NCBI RefSeq assembly: GCF_030253575.1
Contig: NC_080564.1
Coordinates: 4,384,501 to 4,448,500 of the forward strand
Direction of reading: 5' to 3'
Length of the DNA: 64,000 nucleotides
Origin: Rhododendron vialii
Taxonomy: Eukaryota > Streptophyta > Magnoliopsida > Ericales > Ericaceae
Position 1 is the stretch's first letter. Every line of letters starts with the position of its first letter. The translations under genes and the position numbers were made by a program. Positions 36,901 through 49,200 of the stretch are shown piece after piece. The notes under the pieces are model-generated. The model searched no databases, was not told the DNA's origin, and saw only the letters and a list, made by a program, of their open reading frames with translations.

Positions 36901-39583
36901 ACTGAAACTGTTGGGCTTCTAACAATTTTTCTTAAATTGGACATATCTGGATGGTGCACACCTGTACCATACGTATGTCTTTGTATCCAAATGATAAAAA
37001 TTGGACAAAAAAGAGCATGAGTCAGACTGTCCAGAAATTCAATTTTGATTTCTATGACATCTGGATGGAGGTTTTAGATTGATTTTATGTATGAGACTAA
37101 AGGAAAGAAAATCAAGAAGACACTCTCAACTCACCCTTCTTTTTTACCTTTTGTGGGTGACAATGCAGATTCAGTACTGCCCAGAAATTAGACAAACTTG
37201 GGATGCGGGGAAGTGATACGTATGGCTGCATTGCTTTATAATTGTTGCTCTAGTATGATCTCATCTCCTTTCAATCTAAATTGGAGAAGGTTTGACAATT
37301 GCCTTGTCAACAAAATTGCAGATGTGAGCTTGTTTTTGAAAATTGCTTTGTTCCTGAAGAAAATGTTCTTGGGAAGGAAGGAAAAGGTACCAAATTATGT
37401 AGTTTGAGGTGACCATTTGAAGTTTTGAACTATGTGTCAAACACCTTTACATGTGGTAGCTAATTGCTTTGTGTTGGATGATGTAAAATTGCGAACATTC
37501 TGCTTCGGCTTCCAGTTGCTACGGCATAACAGTCAGGACAAGTGAAAAGGTTTCGATTTAAACCCTGGATGTCCTATGATTAGAAACCTGCCAATGGTCT
37601 GATTGGTATGGCCTATGGTGTTGTAATAGCTGACCCAAAATGAATTGATTATAGCTGAAGTGTTTTTGGATATTCCCCTCTGTAATTACATTTTCTGAAT
37701 TCCTTAAACCTCAAAGTTTTGACATGATGCTGACTAGTAGGTTAGTGATTGTATTGACTCTTCTTTGGGAAGTTGAAGATTAGATTATGCCCCCTCAGTC
37801 CCATAATGTTTGTCCGGTTGGCAAAACAGAGACGTAAAAATAATACAATTTTTGCATGAAAAATTCAAAATAAATTTAACAATTTACTAAATATTGATGA
37901 GTTCTTTTAATTTATGAAAAAAGTTTGTATTTCTTCTTGAAAGAAATGCATTATTTTTTAGTCCTCGTTTTTCGGACCGGCAAACATTATGGGATGGAGG
38001 AGTATTATTTTATTTTTTTATCTAAAGCTATAGTGATTCTAGAGACTGCAATTGGAAGAGATGTTTTGAAATGATTGCATGATGACCTCAGTGCAGTTCA
38101 CTGCATTTCCCTTAAACCTCAGAGTAGGTTTTCCTGTATGTTTTCAAACTTGATTAGCTGGTTTGGGGAATGTTTAGAATGATTGGAATGAGTTCATTGT
38201 AATCAGACATCCTTTTGTTTCAGGGGTTTATGTTATGATGTCGGGGCTAGATTTGGAGAGGCTTGTTTTGTCAGCTGGACCCCTTGGACTGATGCAAGCA
38301 TGCCTTGATGTTGTTCTTCCCTATGTACGCCAACGGGAACAATTTGGACGCCCAATTGGTGAATTCCAGTTTATACAGGTTCATACTTACCAGTCATGCA
38401 AGCTAACTTCATATTGTCCTCAAACATGCGCATTAAAAACCTTTTCCACATGTTTTTGACCTGCTTATACAGGGAAAGGTTGCTGACATGTATACTTCGC
38501 TGCAGTCTTCCAGGTAAGAGATCCCTGATTTGTGAATATTCTATTTTTCTTTAATTTTATTTGCATGACTCTTGTTTGAACATTGTTATAATCACTCTCA
38601 TGTCTGTCCAGATCTTACGTGTATTCTGTTGCGAGAGATTGTGATAACGGGAGAGTTAACCCGAAGGTAGTGCACAATTCCTTGTTCTTCAGTTTTTTTT
38701 TGCTAGATTTTGTTTTTTCTTTCCAATGTTTTAAAATGAGAGGTGAATCTGAAGTCCAAACTGCTGTAGTTTTGCCTGGACATTTTTGGAGTCAAATCAC
38801 TATGAAGTCAGCTTTTGACTTGTTTTTTCTATTGGAACTAGATCTTTGAGTTGGAAAATCGGAAAGATTTCCTATTAAACACAACGCGGGGATGGCACAA
38901 GGGTTCATCTTATAGGATAGATGCTAGGACAACCACCTCGAGAGTTTCATGACAAAACATGCATGGATTCTTCAGACTTACGATGACCGTAACTACCACA
39001 TGAATGCTAACTTTTCAGGACTGTGCTGGAGTTATACTTTGTGCAGCTGAAAGAGCCACCCAAGTAGCCCTTCAGGTGAAGTAAAGCTATCCTACTTATG
39101 TTCGCCTCTCCGGTTGGACGTGGCTTCTATTTATTTGAATTGCTGACTTCAGTGCATAGCATATCCTGATGCTAACATTTTCAGGGAATCGCTTATTCAT
39201 ATTATGTTGTTGCAATTAAGCATTGAATGCAAATATGTGTTACAAGTTACTTATGATCAACTGTTTGAGATAACCACGCCATAGAGTATTTGGCCTGATT
39301 TTACCAATCTCCTTATACTGATTCATACTAGTTTTTACGATTTAAAACCCTATGCCAGAGTATTCCAATGTAGCTTGTTGAATTGTATTTTTCGAAGGAT
39401 ATATGGTTATTTTTTTTGAATCCAATGGCGTTGCAGGCTATCCAATGCCTAGGTGGTAATGGGTACGTCAATGAGTACCCAACTGGTCGCCTTCTCCGTG
39501 ATGCCAAATTGTACGAGATTGGGGCTGGAACTAGTGAAATCAGAAGATTGATTATCGGTCGAGAACTCTTCAAGGAACAATAA
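30972..39583 (+). CDS. IVD: Isovaleryl-CoA dehydrogenase, mitochondrial
   Basis: Fifteen exons join in phase: 30972-31079, 33423-33506, 33589-33646, 34278-34402, 34483-34527, 35229-35277, 35412-35521, 36503-36579, 37169-37219, 37322-37386, 38224-38378, 38473-38513, 38612-38666, 39019-39075 and 39437-39583, giving 408 residues, the normal plant length. It oxidises isovaleryl-CoA in leucine breakdown and passes electrons to ETF in mitochondria. The first 30 residues are basic and Ser-rich, like a transit peptide. Signature blocks are present: [12 protein letters not shown] (flavin site), [19 protein letters not shown], and IQCLGGNGY near the C terminus. The base of this subfamily is the Glu in LDLERLV (about residue 269), while the position used by other acyl-CoA dehydrogenases is Gly in [10 protein letters not shown], as expected for IVD. 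Confidence 0.96.
32320..32430 (+). repeat. Dispersed-repeat relic in IVD intron 1
   Basis: The wording attacttggggttggctacatgaatcc resembles a motif that recurs in plant dispersed repeats. Its limits and class are not clear from one copy. Intron 1 (31080-33422) otherwise contains no gene. Confidence 0.35.
37793..38002. mobile_element. Stowaway-like MITE in IVD intron 10
   Basis: The ends ctcagtcccataatgtttgt and, on the other strand, ctcctccatcccataatgtt are inverted copies. The right end is followed by TA. The element lies wholly in an intron. Confidence 0.7.
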
Positions 39584-39673
39584 GAGAGAAGCTGTTTGTT
39601 ATTTCCTCCTTTTTCCTCCTCCTCCTCAGTAATAGTCTCAATTAGAAATTTTAATTTGCTTTAATTGAAATCA

Positions 39674-39679
39674 AATAAA
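39674..39679 (+). promoter_or_regulatory. Likely IVD polyadenylation signal
   Basis: AATAAA about 90 bp after the stop codon, within an A-rich stretch and followed by T-rich and TG-rich sequence. Confidence 0.5.
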
Positions 39680-40049
39680 AGAACAAGGCGTTTTCGGTGT
39701 CAGTGTCGTATTGGCTTTACTCAACGGCATTTTCGTAAATTTTGTGCTAGAGTCCAAGCACATGCCGCGTGAGTGCTGAATTTGTATTCAAAATTTTAAT
39801 TTTTTTTTTTGGGGAAAAAATAAAGGAAGTATGGCATTTATTTATTTTTACAGAGGTTATTTTGAACAGTTGGTTGGAGTCATGCACTGTGGAAAAATGA
39901 AGATCACAAGCAAGATCGTGTATACCATTTGCGGTAGCTAAGTTTGCAATTTAATCGCTCCTCAGCCTCTTTTTGCTACGTTATGAAGTCATCTACGTGA
40001 CATTTTTATACATTTTTCGGTTGTCGTAATGTAAGAAATTTGTGTTATA

Positions 40050-40270
40050 CTCCTTCAGTCTCAATTTGTTTGTCCATTTTCTATGTTCATGTCATTTTTC
40101 AATCAATTGCTCATATCTTTCAATATGAAATTAAAAAATGTACAATATGGATCTTGATTGATAGTTCTCAATTAATTCAATAATATAATTAAAGTTATGA
40201 AAAATGTTATAAATTGAAAGATAGTATAAACAATTGAAAATGACACCAACATCGAAAATGGGGAGGATGG
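40050..40270. mobile_element. Stowaway-like MITE
   Basis: Left end ctccttcagtctcaatttg preceded by TA; right end aaaatggggaggatgg. The interior pairs loosely (ttgtccattttc against gaaaatgacacc). Termini are diverged. Confidence 0.55.
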
Positions 40271-40331
40271 ATTATTATATTAGCAGTGTTATGGCAACAT
40301 AACTTGTTTTCAACCTTCCATCTGGTAAGTA

Positions 40332-40572
40332 CTCCTTCTTTATCACTTTATTGTGCCTGTTTCATTTTTTGCACCTCACAAAAAATTGTTTATATCTTAC
40401 AATTTATAATATTTTTTATGATTTCAAAAACTTTGTTTAATAGAATTAATTGAGATTTATCAAACAATATCCATATTGAATATATAATATAAAATATTAT
40501 AAATTAAGAGATAGAAAATTTTTTGAGACGTTCAAAAAAGGAAATAAGCACAACAAAGTGGGACGAATGGAG
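40332..40572. mobile_element. Stowaway MITE with TA duplication
   Basis: The ends ctccttctttatcactttat and, reverse-complemented, ctccattcgtcccactttgt pair over about 30 bases. TA flanks both sides (40330-40331 and 40573-40574). Confidence 0.8.
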
Positions 40573-41270
40573 TACTACAATAGACACGCTATCTGGTGCG
40601 ACCATCGTGGACTGAGAGTGGGAATCCATTCACAAAACGAACCAACTTCCACATCAGGATTCAAGTCCTATTCGTTCTTTTACTCTCCCTATAGTTATAT
40701 CCCAAGTTAATTATTCATTGTTTTATCGAGCGTTAAAAACAAATTGGTTTTTTAAAATCTTAAATTGTTAACTGTAGTAATATTACTTAGTGCCTCTAAT
40801 CTTGGTATAATGGACATGTTACTTTCATGATCTGGCCGCAAGAGATTAATGAAATACAACACGATAAGAAAAAATGAAAGATTTAATATCTCGAGAGTTA
40901 TAATCCTTACCTATTATTGTCATTGTGTAGACATCGACTGACTCACAACATCTTCACCTTACTCAAATTCTTACTCTAAAAATACCCAAATTGGATAATG
41001 TGATGTGAATTTGACAAGGCAAATGAAGCAATACTTCCGCTGTACTTTGTAGCTGAAAAGTCTGAAGATGAGATGGTATTTACTCCCATTGCAGTTTACT
41101 GATCAGTACGACTGTTCCTGATGTTAGCAGTTGTGTAAAATTGAATGAAGTAGTATTTGACATAGAACCAGTAAAGAAGGTATTAGTTCTAAAGTAGGGG
41201 TCAATATTGTCATTGTGGGAGTAATACACTATATCTGTGGAGAGAGAAAAATGAAGCAAACAAAAGTAGA
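40573..41270. other. Gene-free stretch 3' of IVD
   Basis: No gene or clear repeat is seen. Confidence 0.4.
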
Positions 41271-41272
41271 GC

Positions 41273-41722
41273 TGGGCAATGGACACAAGACACGATAACA
41301 CGACACGAACCGGACACGAAGTTAGCGGGTTAGGATTGAACATTTCTGACACGAAACATGAAAATGACACGACTCGAGAACACGAATTCTAAATGGGTTG
41401 GGTTCGGGTTGAACACGCGAGACACGAAATTGACACGATTAACACGGTTACTAATCTGTGTCACCCATTAACATGAACGTATATACATAATATATGGTAT
41501 ATCTGTAATTCTATATAAAGTTGGGCAACAGACACGATAACACGACACGAACCGGACACGAAGTTAACGGGTTAGGGTTGAGCATTTCTGACACGAAACA
41601 CGAAAATGACATGACTCGAGAAACATGAATTCTAAATGGGTTGGGTTCGGGTTGGGTGATTTGTGACACGAACCCGACTAACACGACACGAACACGACCC
41701 GACCCGACCTGTTACCCAAGTC
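41273..41722. repeat. Direct repeats rich in acacgacacgaac
   Basis: Two blocks (41273-41455 and 41522-41722) share gacacgataacacgacacga, accggacacgaagtta, cgaattctaaatgggttggg and more. This acacga/cccgac-rich wording is known from plant transposon interiors. No target duplication was found. Confidence 0.7.
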
Positions 41723-41831
41723 TAAACAAAAGCATCTTATACCAAACTCCGGTTCTCTTAAACGTTTCGGAGGGACGATTTTCTTGTGTTTCAAACTGGA
41801 ACTTTTATCAACCCAACGAGGGTTATCTCCA

Positions 41832-41886
41832 CTGGCTAGGGGATTTGCTCTTACCCTGGTGGCTAGGGGATTTGCTCTTACCCTGG
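41832..41886. repeat. 27-bp unit repeated twice
   Basis: The unit ggctaggggatttgctctta-ccctggt stands twice in tandem with one mismatch at the end. Confidence 0.8.
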
Positions 41887-42162
41887 AGATGTGAGTTCGA
41901 TAATCGGTTGGAAGGTGAAAGTCCAAGTGGATAGTCTCGTGAGCACGTTCAGTGGTCCCCTCCTAGCTAGTTGTATCTAACGGCTTTCATGGGTGTTGGT
42001 TCCCTGGGGTCTGCCCTAGGTGATGGAGTGAAGATGCTAAGAACTTGCAAGAGAGCCCAAGGATTTTTTGCAGTCCTTCATGGCGAAGTTGTTTGGGAGA
42101 GAGACGAAGGCTAGGTCACGCGCAGTTAAAGCGTTTTAAAACGACGTTGTTGTTTTTTCCCC

Positions 42163-42189
42163 TTTCCTTTCCTTTCCTTTCCTTTCCCT
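42163..42189 (+). repeat. (CCTTT)n microsatellite
   Basis: About five CCTTT units following a CTTTT-rich run. Confidence 0.75.
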
Positions 42190-42349
42190 GTGTTCCCAAC
42201 AAAACCCTAAAAACACTTGTTTGGAATGAATCACATGTAAAAAAGTGGAGGAAAATATTGCTGAGAAATTCTAAAAGGGGGGAGAACTTCCAGGATTAAA
42301 GAACGTTAGAAACAACCAATTTTGGGAGAAAGAAGATATTCCCACGCTA

Positions 42350-42515
42350 TTATTGCTCTAATTATTATTCAACCACAAACACATTTTACGCATACACTCA
42401 TATTTCTTTTAGTGGGGCCCACACTATTGTAGTCTGTGTGGGCCCCAATGTGAATATGGATGAATTTGTGTAAATATTTGTACAAGTGTTTGCGGTAGTA
42501 AAATAATTGTTATTG
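42350..42515. mobile_element. MITE related to the one at 21462
   Basis: It opens attattattcaaccacaaac and closes gcggtagtaaaataattgtt. The centre is the palindromic gtggggcccacac ... gtgtgggccccaat. The same architecture is seen at 21462-21630. Confidence 0.7.
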
Positions 42516-42686
42516 CTTACTCTATTATTATGCAATATAAGTGTGAAATATAGTACAATTTTACGAAGAGCGTGATATTATTGATGCCGTCACTTTTAAT
42601 TTTTTGAAATTTCATATCCTGTGATATTATTCTCTTTTCACTCAGAATTTTGTCAAACAAACAGGAAGGTGGGTATACAGAAATGA

Positions 42687-43017
42687 TACTCACATAGCAA
42701 CTGTGCACAGATTGCGGTGTGGGGCCCACTGCAGGTCCCACACAAACGATCCGGTCCGTTCATTGAATGTAGAACATTTTTTCAAGGGTTCACGCGATGA
42801 AAATCGGCTCAATCTGATACTTATAAGTGCTCGATTCAATCATCTAATAATGAAAAATTAGATGATTGAATTGAGCACTTATAAGTATCGGATTGAGCCA
42901 ATTTTTCACAGAGACCCTTGAAAAAAATGTTTCACATCTATTGAACAGCTTGGATCATTTGTTTAGGACCCGTAATGGGCCTTATATTGCAATCTGTGCA
43001 CAATTGCTGTGTGAGTA
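42687..43017. mobile_element. Perfect-looking hairpin MITE, ~330 bp
   Basis: The outer ends tactcacatagcaactgtgc and, reverse-complemented, tactcacacagcaattgtgc pair. The inner arms ctcaatctgatacttataag ... ttagatgattgaa pair nearly without mismatch around a loop of only a few bases. A transcript would form a long stem. The flanking blocks (gatccggtccgttcattga, aaaatcggctcaatc) resemble inner parts of the long-TIR element in copies A and B, so the families are related. Confidence 0.8.
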
Positions 43018-43512
43018 GCAGAGTTGGTGAGTATATCCCTCCATTATCCAGTGGCGAGGAAGATCTTCAGGGAGTGAGAGCAATCAGGTTAGCTGTTCTG
43101 TGCTTGGCCATACTCTCTGACAATAGAAGGAGAAGACCTATGTTCAAGGTGTTTAAACAAGTCAGTTTCTTTTCAAAGTTTTTCCTTTTTAGTGAACTTT
43201 TTTGGCCTTTGATTCCTGTTATGTCTCTGATTCTTCTCAACGAGAGGAGAAAGAAAAATGAAAATAGGACCAAAAATTTCTCATTGAGAGATACCAAGTC
43301 TACATGAATGATCAAACAAGTGCAAGTACACACCAGACCAAATATTCAACAAGTATCCGGCAAAAATCAATACATAAGAGTTCATAATACCCTAGTTAAT
43401 TTGACGTAGTATTTCAGCTTAATTATGTTCAACAAGAACAGCAACCAGACATGAGTACACATACACACTTTTGCATACATCAAACATAGTACTTATAACA
43501 CTGGCCCAAACC
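43018..43512. other. Spacer and ARF 3' flank
   Basis: No gene is recognised. The part next to 43513 should be the 3' flank of the minus-strand ARF remnant. Confidence 0.4.
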
Positions 43513-45250
43513 CTACATCCGAGCTAGTGTAGTAGGAGAATCCGGCTGGCTGATGGAAGAGGACTTGGACACGTCCATTACAGTTGGTACTGCTTCCTCC
43601 AAACAACTTTGAGTGTCATCACTGATCATACCCATTGTCATTTTCTCCACTTCTTCTTGGGTGTAGATATGGATCTTGGACACCAAATCACAAAACTTGC
43701 TGCAAAACGTATATGATCTCGCTGTATCAGTAATGTTGTAACAGCAAACAATAATCCAAACAAAGTAGTAGGCTCAGTTATTTTGCAATAATTAGAGGCA
43801 TGTTTTCTAGTCTGATATAGTCTTGCAAGTTGCAACATTTTGCAGACTGTTGTTGCCTCCTCTTTTTCCAGCATTTAATTTCCAATTGTTGGTCTTTCAT
43901 TACCAGCAGAGTTACCCTTTTTGCCTCTTCAAGAAGCCATTTCTAGAAAGTGATAAGCCACTTCCCACCAAGAAAAATAGAAAAAATGCACGCTGCCCAT
44001 CCAGGATAAATTTCATCCCCACGTAGAAACCAAAAAACCAGCTAGAGTAAACGTGTACATGAAAGAAGTGAACATCTATAGTTTATATCATGGTAATACG
44101 TGATATGAAAATTCTAAGGACAACTGAATGAAGGATGCATCCATTCCCTTGTTTCCTTAACATTTCCTATCTAAAAATGCGTTTGCAAGGATAATGGTAA
44201 TAGCAATTGCCACAGCCACTACTTGTAATGGTTTATGATTTGCCTGCTGCTGCTTCTTTTTGTCCCTTATTGCTTTACTAACATTTGAGACAAGGATAAA
44301 ATGTTAATAGCATTTTTTGGCGCAGAACACAATAGCCCTACTGTTTTACAATCATGTAACGCATTCAAATGAAAGAAAAGCCGTGTTGTTTCAGAGTTGG
44401 CAGTTCTCTCTGCAGTTTCAAGCTATCGAATAGTACAGTACTTGAAAATTTCTAGGGTGTATTTGGAACTAGTGAAAGAGAAAGAAGAAGGAAGGGAAAG
44501 TGAATCAGAGAAATTAGAGGGAACCTAGTTATTTCCCTTCGTTTAATTTTGCAAAGCAATAAAGGAAAATAATTTCACTGTTTGGATTTAAGAGAAAGAG
44601 GGAGGAAAATAATAAATGAAAGTGAAAAGAGAAGAAGAAACAATAAATAACAAAAAGAGGAGGAAACTAACTTTCATCATTCGTTCTTAGTCTTTTTCAT
44701 TTTCCTTTTCAAACAAAGGGAGCTAGGAGCGTTGATTTTTACTTTTCTTTCCTTTACATGGACACAAGGCAAAACACAAAATAGGAGAATGAAATTAAGA
44801 TAACGAAAGATATACTTACTGCCATGGGTCATCCCCAACAACCATCATGTCATTCTCGCTATCAGTGTACAAGATTCTCCATCCTACATCAGGATCACGT
44901 AGAAGCCCTTCCATGCCAAAGAGCCTCTCTAGCTCAATCAGCAACTCATTATAGCTATTCAGTCTCAAAAGATCAATAGCTCTACCAACCAAGCTGCCTT
45001 GTTTGTGGACCTTCACCCAGTTTTAAAACAGTCTGAGATAACCAAGAAAATGCATACCGAAAATACAGTGTTTACAAAAGCTGACCTTAGTACAGCTCCT
45101 CTTATTGGAACTCTGCGAGTTTGTCATAGGAGTTTCTCCACTCAAGGTAAATCCAAACAACTCAAATCCAGCCATAGTGCCATTGGAAATTTCATTGTTT
45201 GCATTCTTAGAATTTGCCTTTGAAATAAGACCACCTATCTTTCCCTGCAT
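43513..45250 (-). pseudogene. ARF: Auxin response factor, C-terminal PB1 part only
   Basis: Three exons on the minus strand join in phase: an upstream one ending at 45086, then 44820-45010, then 43513-43699. The joined frame contains the ARF domain III/IV (PB1): KVHKQGSLVGRAIDL (basic face), ELERLFGMEGLL, WRILYTDSENDMMVVGDDPW (acidic OPCA-type face) and VSKIHIYTQEEVEKM, then the Ser-rich tail and a stop. The piece before it (FELFGFTLSGETP ... NKRSCTK) is the usual ARF spacer of the ARF9/11/18 kind. The B3 DNA-binding domain and middle region are absent; GTF2H2 begins 1 kb away instead. An in-frame ATG exists at 45250, right after a stop. Splice sites are clean, so a short PB1-only protein could be made; otherwise it is a truncated gene copy. 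Confidence 0.85.
44455..44735. mobile_element. Possible MITE in the ARF-remnant intron
   Basis: The purine-rich start (tgtatttggaactagtgaaa) and pyrimidine-rich end (cattttccttttcaaacaaa) look like the imperfect termini of plant hAT-type MITEs. The pairing is poor. Confidence 0.35.
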
Positions 45251-46263
45251 TCTTAGAATTTGCCTTCGAAATCAAGGCTTTCAAACATTGTTACCTTTAC
45301 TTTCACCTTACCAAGTGCTGCCAAACCAGAAGTGTCTTTTCTTGTTTGATATAGCTCGGATATGCCCCTAAGCGTGTGTTTTTGGGGCGTGAATAGAAAC
45401 AAAAGTGTTGGGATCCAGGACACTTGGTCCATAATTTTCTTTCCCGGACACTTTCATGGACTGAGTATCCTGGACGGTATCAGGCGTCGAAAAGAAATGT
45501 GCACTTAAAGAAAGAAAAAGAAAAACTACTCTCTTCAAAAACCAAACAAACAATAGATTCTGATCCCCATCGGACAAACCACACAATTATGTACTGACAA
45601 AACACTAATTGACCGACTATATATCTTGTGCAAAACTCCACAGGCTCATTCCCTGGATTGAATTTCACAGAATTCCCAGCTCCGTATAGCAAAAACTCAC
45701 AGCCAAATGCTCAATCTCAATGCATAACAGATTGGAAAGGACCAGATAGTTATAAGGAAGCTACAGCGCTCAACGTGAATGGAATTCTTAACCAAATTTA
45801 AGATCAAAATCCCCAGATGCCATAAAAAACAAAGGATCAAAATACCCACAAGTATAGGATCCTGGCCGCAGCATTTTCAGTCTTTGACCACAGTTTGTAT
45901 AGTCAATCAAGCGGGGAACCCGAATAACTCACTTTTGTCACATGACCTATTTGACACAAAGAATTAGTATTATCCAAAATTTGGAGTGAGTGCACAATAT
46001 AAAGAAATTCCTGCACTAATCTCTTCTCTATAACAATGGGTTCGCAGTAAGTTCCGATCAACTCAGGGTTTCTTCGGATTTGTGAGCTTTGCGCCAGATG
46101 TCCCTCACAGAAACAAGGATTGTCCACAAACGTCTTTCTGAGCTGGTGAAATTTTTTGTGAATATCCGAAACCACATTTTTCTGTTGCGCTGGTGGACCT
46201 GGAACTTGTGGGCATGAGTCTTAGACTGAAGGAAAAAATACAAAACTTGAAGATGTCATTCTT
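45251..46263. other. Spacer between ARF remnant and GTF2H2
   Basis: No further ARF exons, in particular no B3 domain, can be read here on either strand. The part next to 46264 should be the GTF2H2 3' untranslated region. Confidence 0.5.
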
Positions 46264-49200
46264 CTACGTAGCACTAACTAACTTTGATTGCCTGAAGCTC
46301 TCGCAACCTGGACAGTTATGCAAACTCTCGTGAATGTATATATCACAGTCGAGGCAAAAGTGTTGATTGCATTTTGGACAAACGACACAAGGGATGGGCT
46401 TATTTCCTGCATAAAAACCAAGGAAAATAGGTATAATTGGAACCATGTCTTCAAGGCAAAAGACATAAATGCAATGCTAGGATTTTGAATCCAATCACAA
46501 ATCGGACTGGTAATTAACTGCCAACAAGGATTGTTCCAAAAATACCCACTTTCTTCTAGAAACAGAGTGATACGAATGAATAGACAGCAAGAATAAAGAT
46601 TGATGTCCTCATCTTGGAGCAGCAAAGAATAGAAAATGGATAATCTATCTACTGAAATCAGAAAACCTCAACTTTGTATTGAGTCTATTGACAATGCAGA
46701 ACCCTTTCTATACAGAAATGATACCATCGAAATGCAGAGTCGCAGCTAGATAAACCAACCAAACTAAGCTTGTGTCCTAATCAATCAGGGTCGAATACAA
46801 GATTTGTTTTTCACCATTCCGCTCTCTCAAGGGCTATGCATTCAAGTTTTCAATTAAATAGTCCTCAATTACCTTCGAAGGTTTGCCAGCACCAGTGGAT
46901 TCCCCAATTTTGGCCAACATAGCTTCGAGGATAATGTTCAACAGCCAGGGAACTCAAGTATATGGTGCAGATAATTAATTTTGAACCTCTGAATTCCTTA
47001 CAAAATTAGAAGTACAAATAGAGAAAAATAGATTAGGCTGCAAATGCATTTTGAGAAAAATGGCTTCCTAGGGTAACCTGTCTTAGGCTTTCTTTCAGAG
47101 TACCTCATCTCCACAATACAGCAAATTCAGCAATGCAAACAACTATATATCTTTTTTAATATTGCAACGGTACAGCACCTTTTACCCAAAACTACTCCTA
47201 GCATAACATTGTCAGCTCACCTGGATATTTTGACCAAACCAAAAATATGGTCACTTCGTTAAAAACCATTAGAGCATATGTTCAAGGAGATACTACCATA
47301 CATCATGCTTTGTATACGTCAATATGCAAGGCAGGTAAACACTCTGCTCATCTTATGCTATGCACTAACTTCAATCTAATAACAACACAGACACGAGAAA
47401 ACAGTACATATACCTCTTTTTCAAAAGTTTGATTTACCAAATGCAAATTGTTGGCAGTAAAACAACACAATCATTGAATGGCAGTCAACATCAGCTACTT
47501 ACCAGGATCACAAAGACTTTGCTGGCATCCGAAACAATTCTTTGGGAGCATTTGATGAGGACCAATTGGAAGGGAGGGAAGAGACACATCATCAAATGGT
47601 GTTATGGGGAAGAGATGGTGAAATGATCTTGCCAAATGGGGAGAAGAAACAAGAGTCAGGCCACAAATGCGACATTCAGTAGGTAATTCGCAAACGCGTG
47701 CTTTACATCTTGGACAAGTGTATCCTCCACCAACCTTAGCCTCTTTATGACATGAACAAATTGAGATAACACCCTCTGCTGCCCTTTGGGGAAATCCCAT
47801 CCTGATCAGATTTGCAATTGCAAATTCTGCTATAGCTGGGGGTGGCGGCGCATGCTCCAGTACCAACTCTTTTAAGTGAGACTGCAAAAAGAAGATATAC
47901 CCAAGCATAAGCAGCAAAGAACAATTATTAAATAAACTACACTTTACAGTGTTCCCATTTTTTTTCTCCACTAATTAACCAAGGTTGATACTTTTCTCCA
48001 TTGATGTCTAAAATCTCTGATTAAAGTCTCCCATTTGACAATTCCAGAGTGAACTTTTAGAGTCCCATTACCACCATTTTTCCATTCTCTCTTTATTTCT
48101 TTTCTTATTTACCTAATTCGGTCGCTTTTCAACATAAAGGCAATGATTTTTCTGATGCTAACAACATTTTAGATGGCAAGAGTTGAGTTTGGTTCTTGAA
48201 ATTTGTAACTCACGTATAGCACTTCCACTTTTCTAGATGTTTGCTTGATTAACTGAACTCACCTCATCCAGTGCGACAGAGTATAATCCACCAGTTTCTT
48301 GGCAAATATATTTGCATATGAAGATTTCCGCTGAGAGACCGATAACTGAACACCTGATTTTAGATTTCTTGCACTTCTGGATGGTCTCCATTATATCCCC
48401 TGGATCACAGGTACTGAGAGCCGAATACAGGATGAGAACTTCACGGTGACCATATGATGGGATTTGACATAGATAGTCGCAAACAAGATCCAGGGCATTC
48501 TGAAGAGAGGAATCACCTGAACACTCCAACTTACCCATCAGAGCTTTAACATGGGACTCAGGACTGCCACCAAGATCTGTTAGGCACTGAGCAACCCCAT
48601 CTTTTATAATTACCAGACCAATTTGACTCAGTGGATTCTGGTCAAAGAACTCCCTAATGAAAGCCTCAATTTGTTTAGCAACTACAACCATTCGACTTGG
48701 TTTGAAATCCATCTCTGAAGCCGCCTACACATATATATCGAATGAATCATGAAGCAGGAACAAAACAAAAGTGTACAGAGCCAACAACCATAATAAAAAA
48801 AAAATCATTATCTAAGCAATATAGTCTCTACCAAATTACAGTACCAATTAGAAACTCACATTACCATATATTTCCAGGCACGGAGGAGCTTATACTATTA
48901 TCTTGAAGTAATTTATTACTATATCATCTATACCATGTTTTACAATAACTCAGTTCAACAAAAAAAAATAAAAAAATTACAATAACTTTACACATTCACC
49001 GAGTTTAAATTTCAAATTCAAAATGCTTAGGCCAGAACGCCTTGCCTCATGAGGGGTTAAAACACCTAGCCCCATTCGCCTAAGAAAACATCGGTTCTCA
49101 ATACCTCATAGAAACCTTGTTGAACTACATCTATTTTCCATTTTTCATGCATCTGATCCATAGAATTTTTTAGTGGTCCATAAAGAAGCAATTGAATGAA

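Noticed and set aside
44999-45371. Plus-strand frames over the ARF remnant
   Set aside because: Antisense of ARF exons; the minus strand carries the PB1 domain.
45903-46175. Minus-strand frame of 90 codons downstream of GTF2H2
   Set aside because: No domain or splice sites in phase with GTF2H2 or the ARF remnant; probably 3' untranslated sequence.
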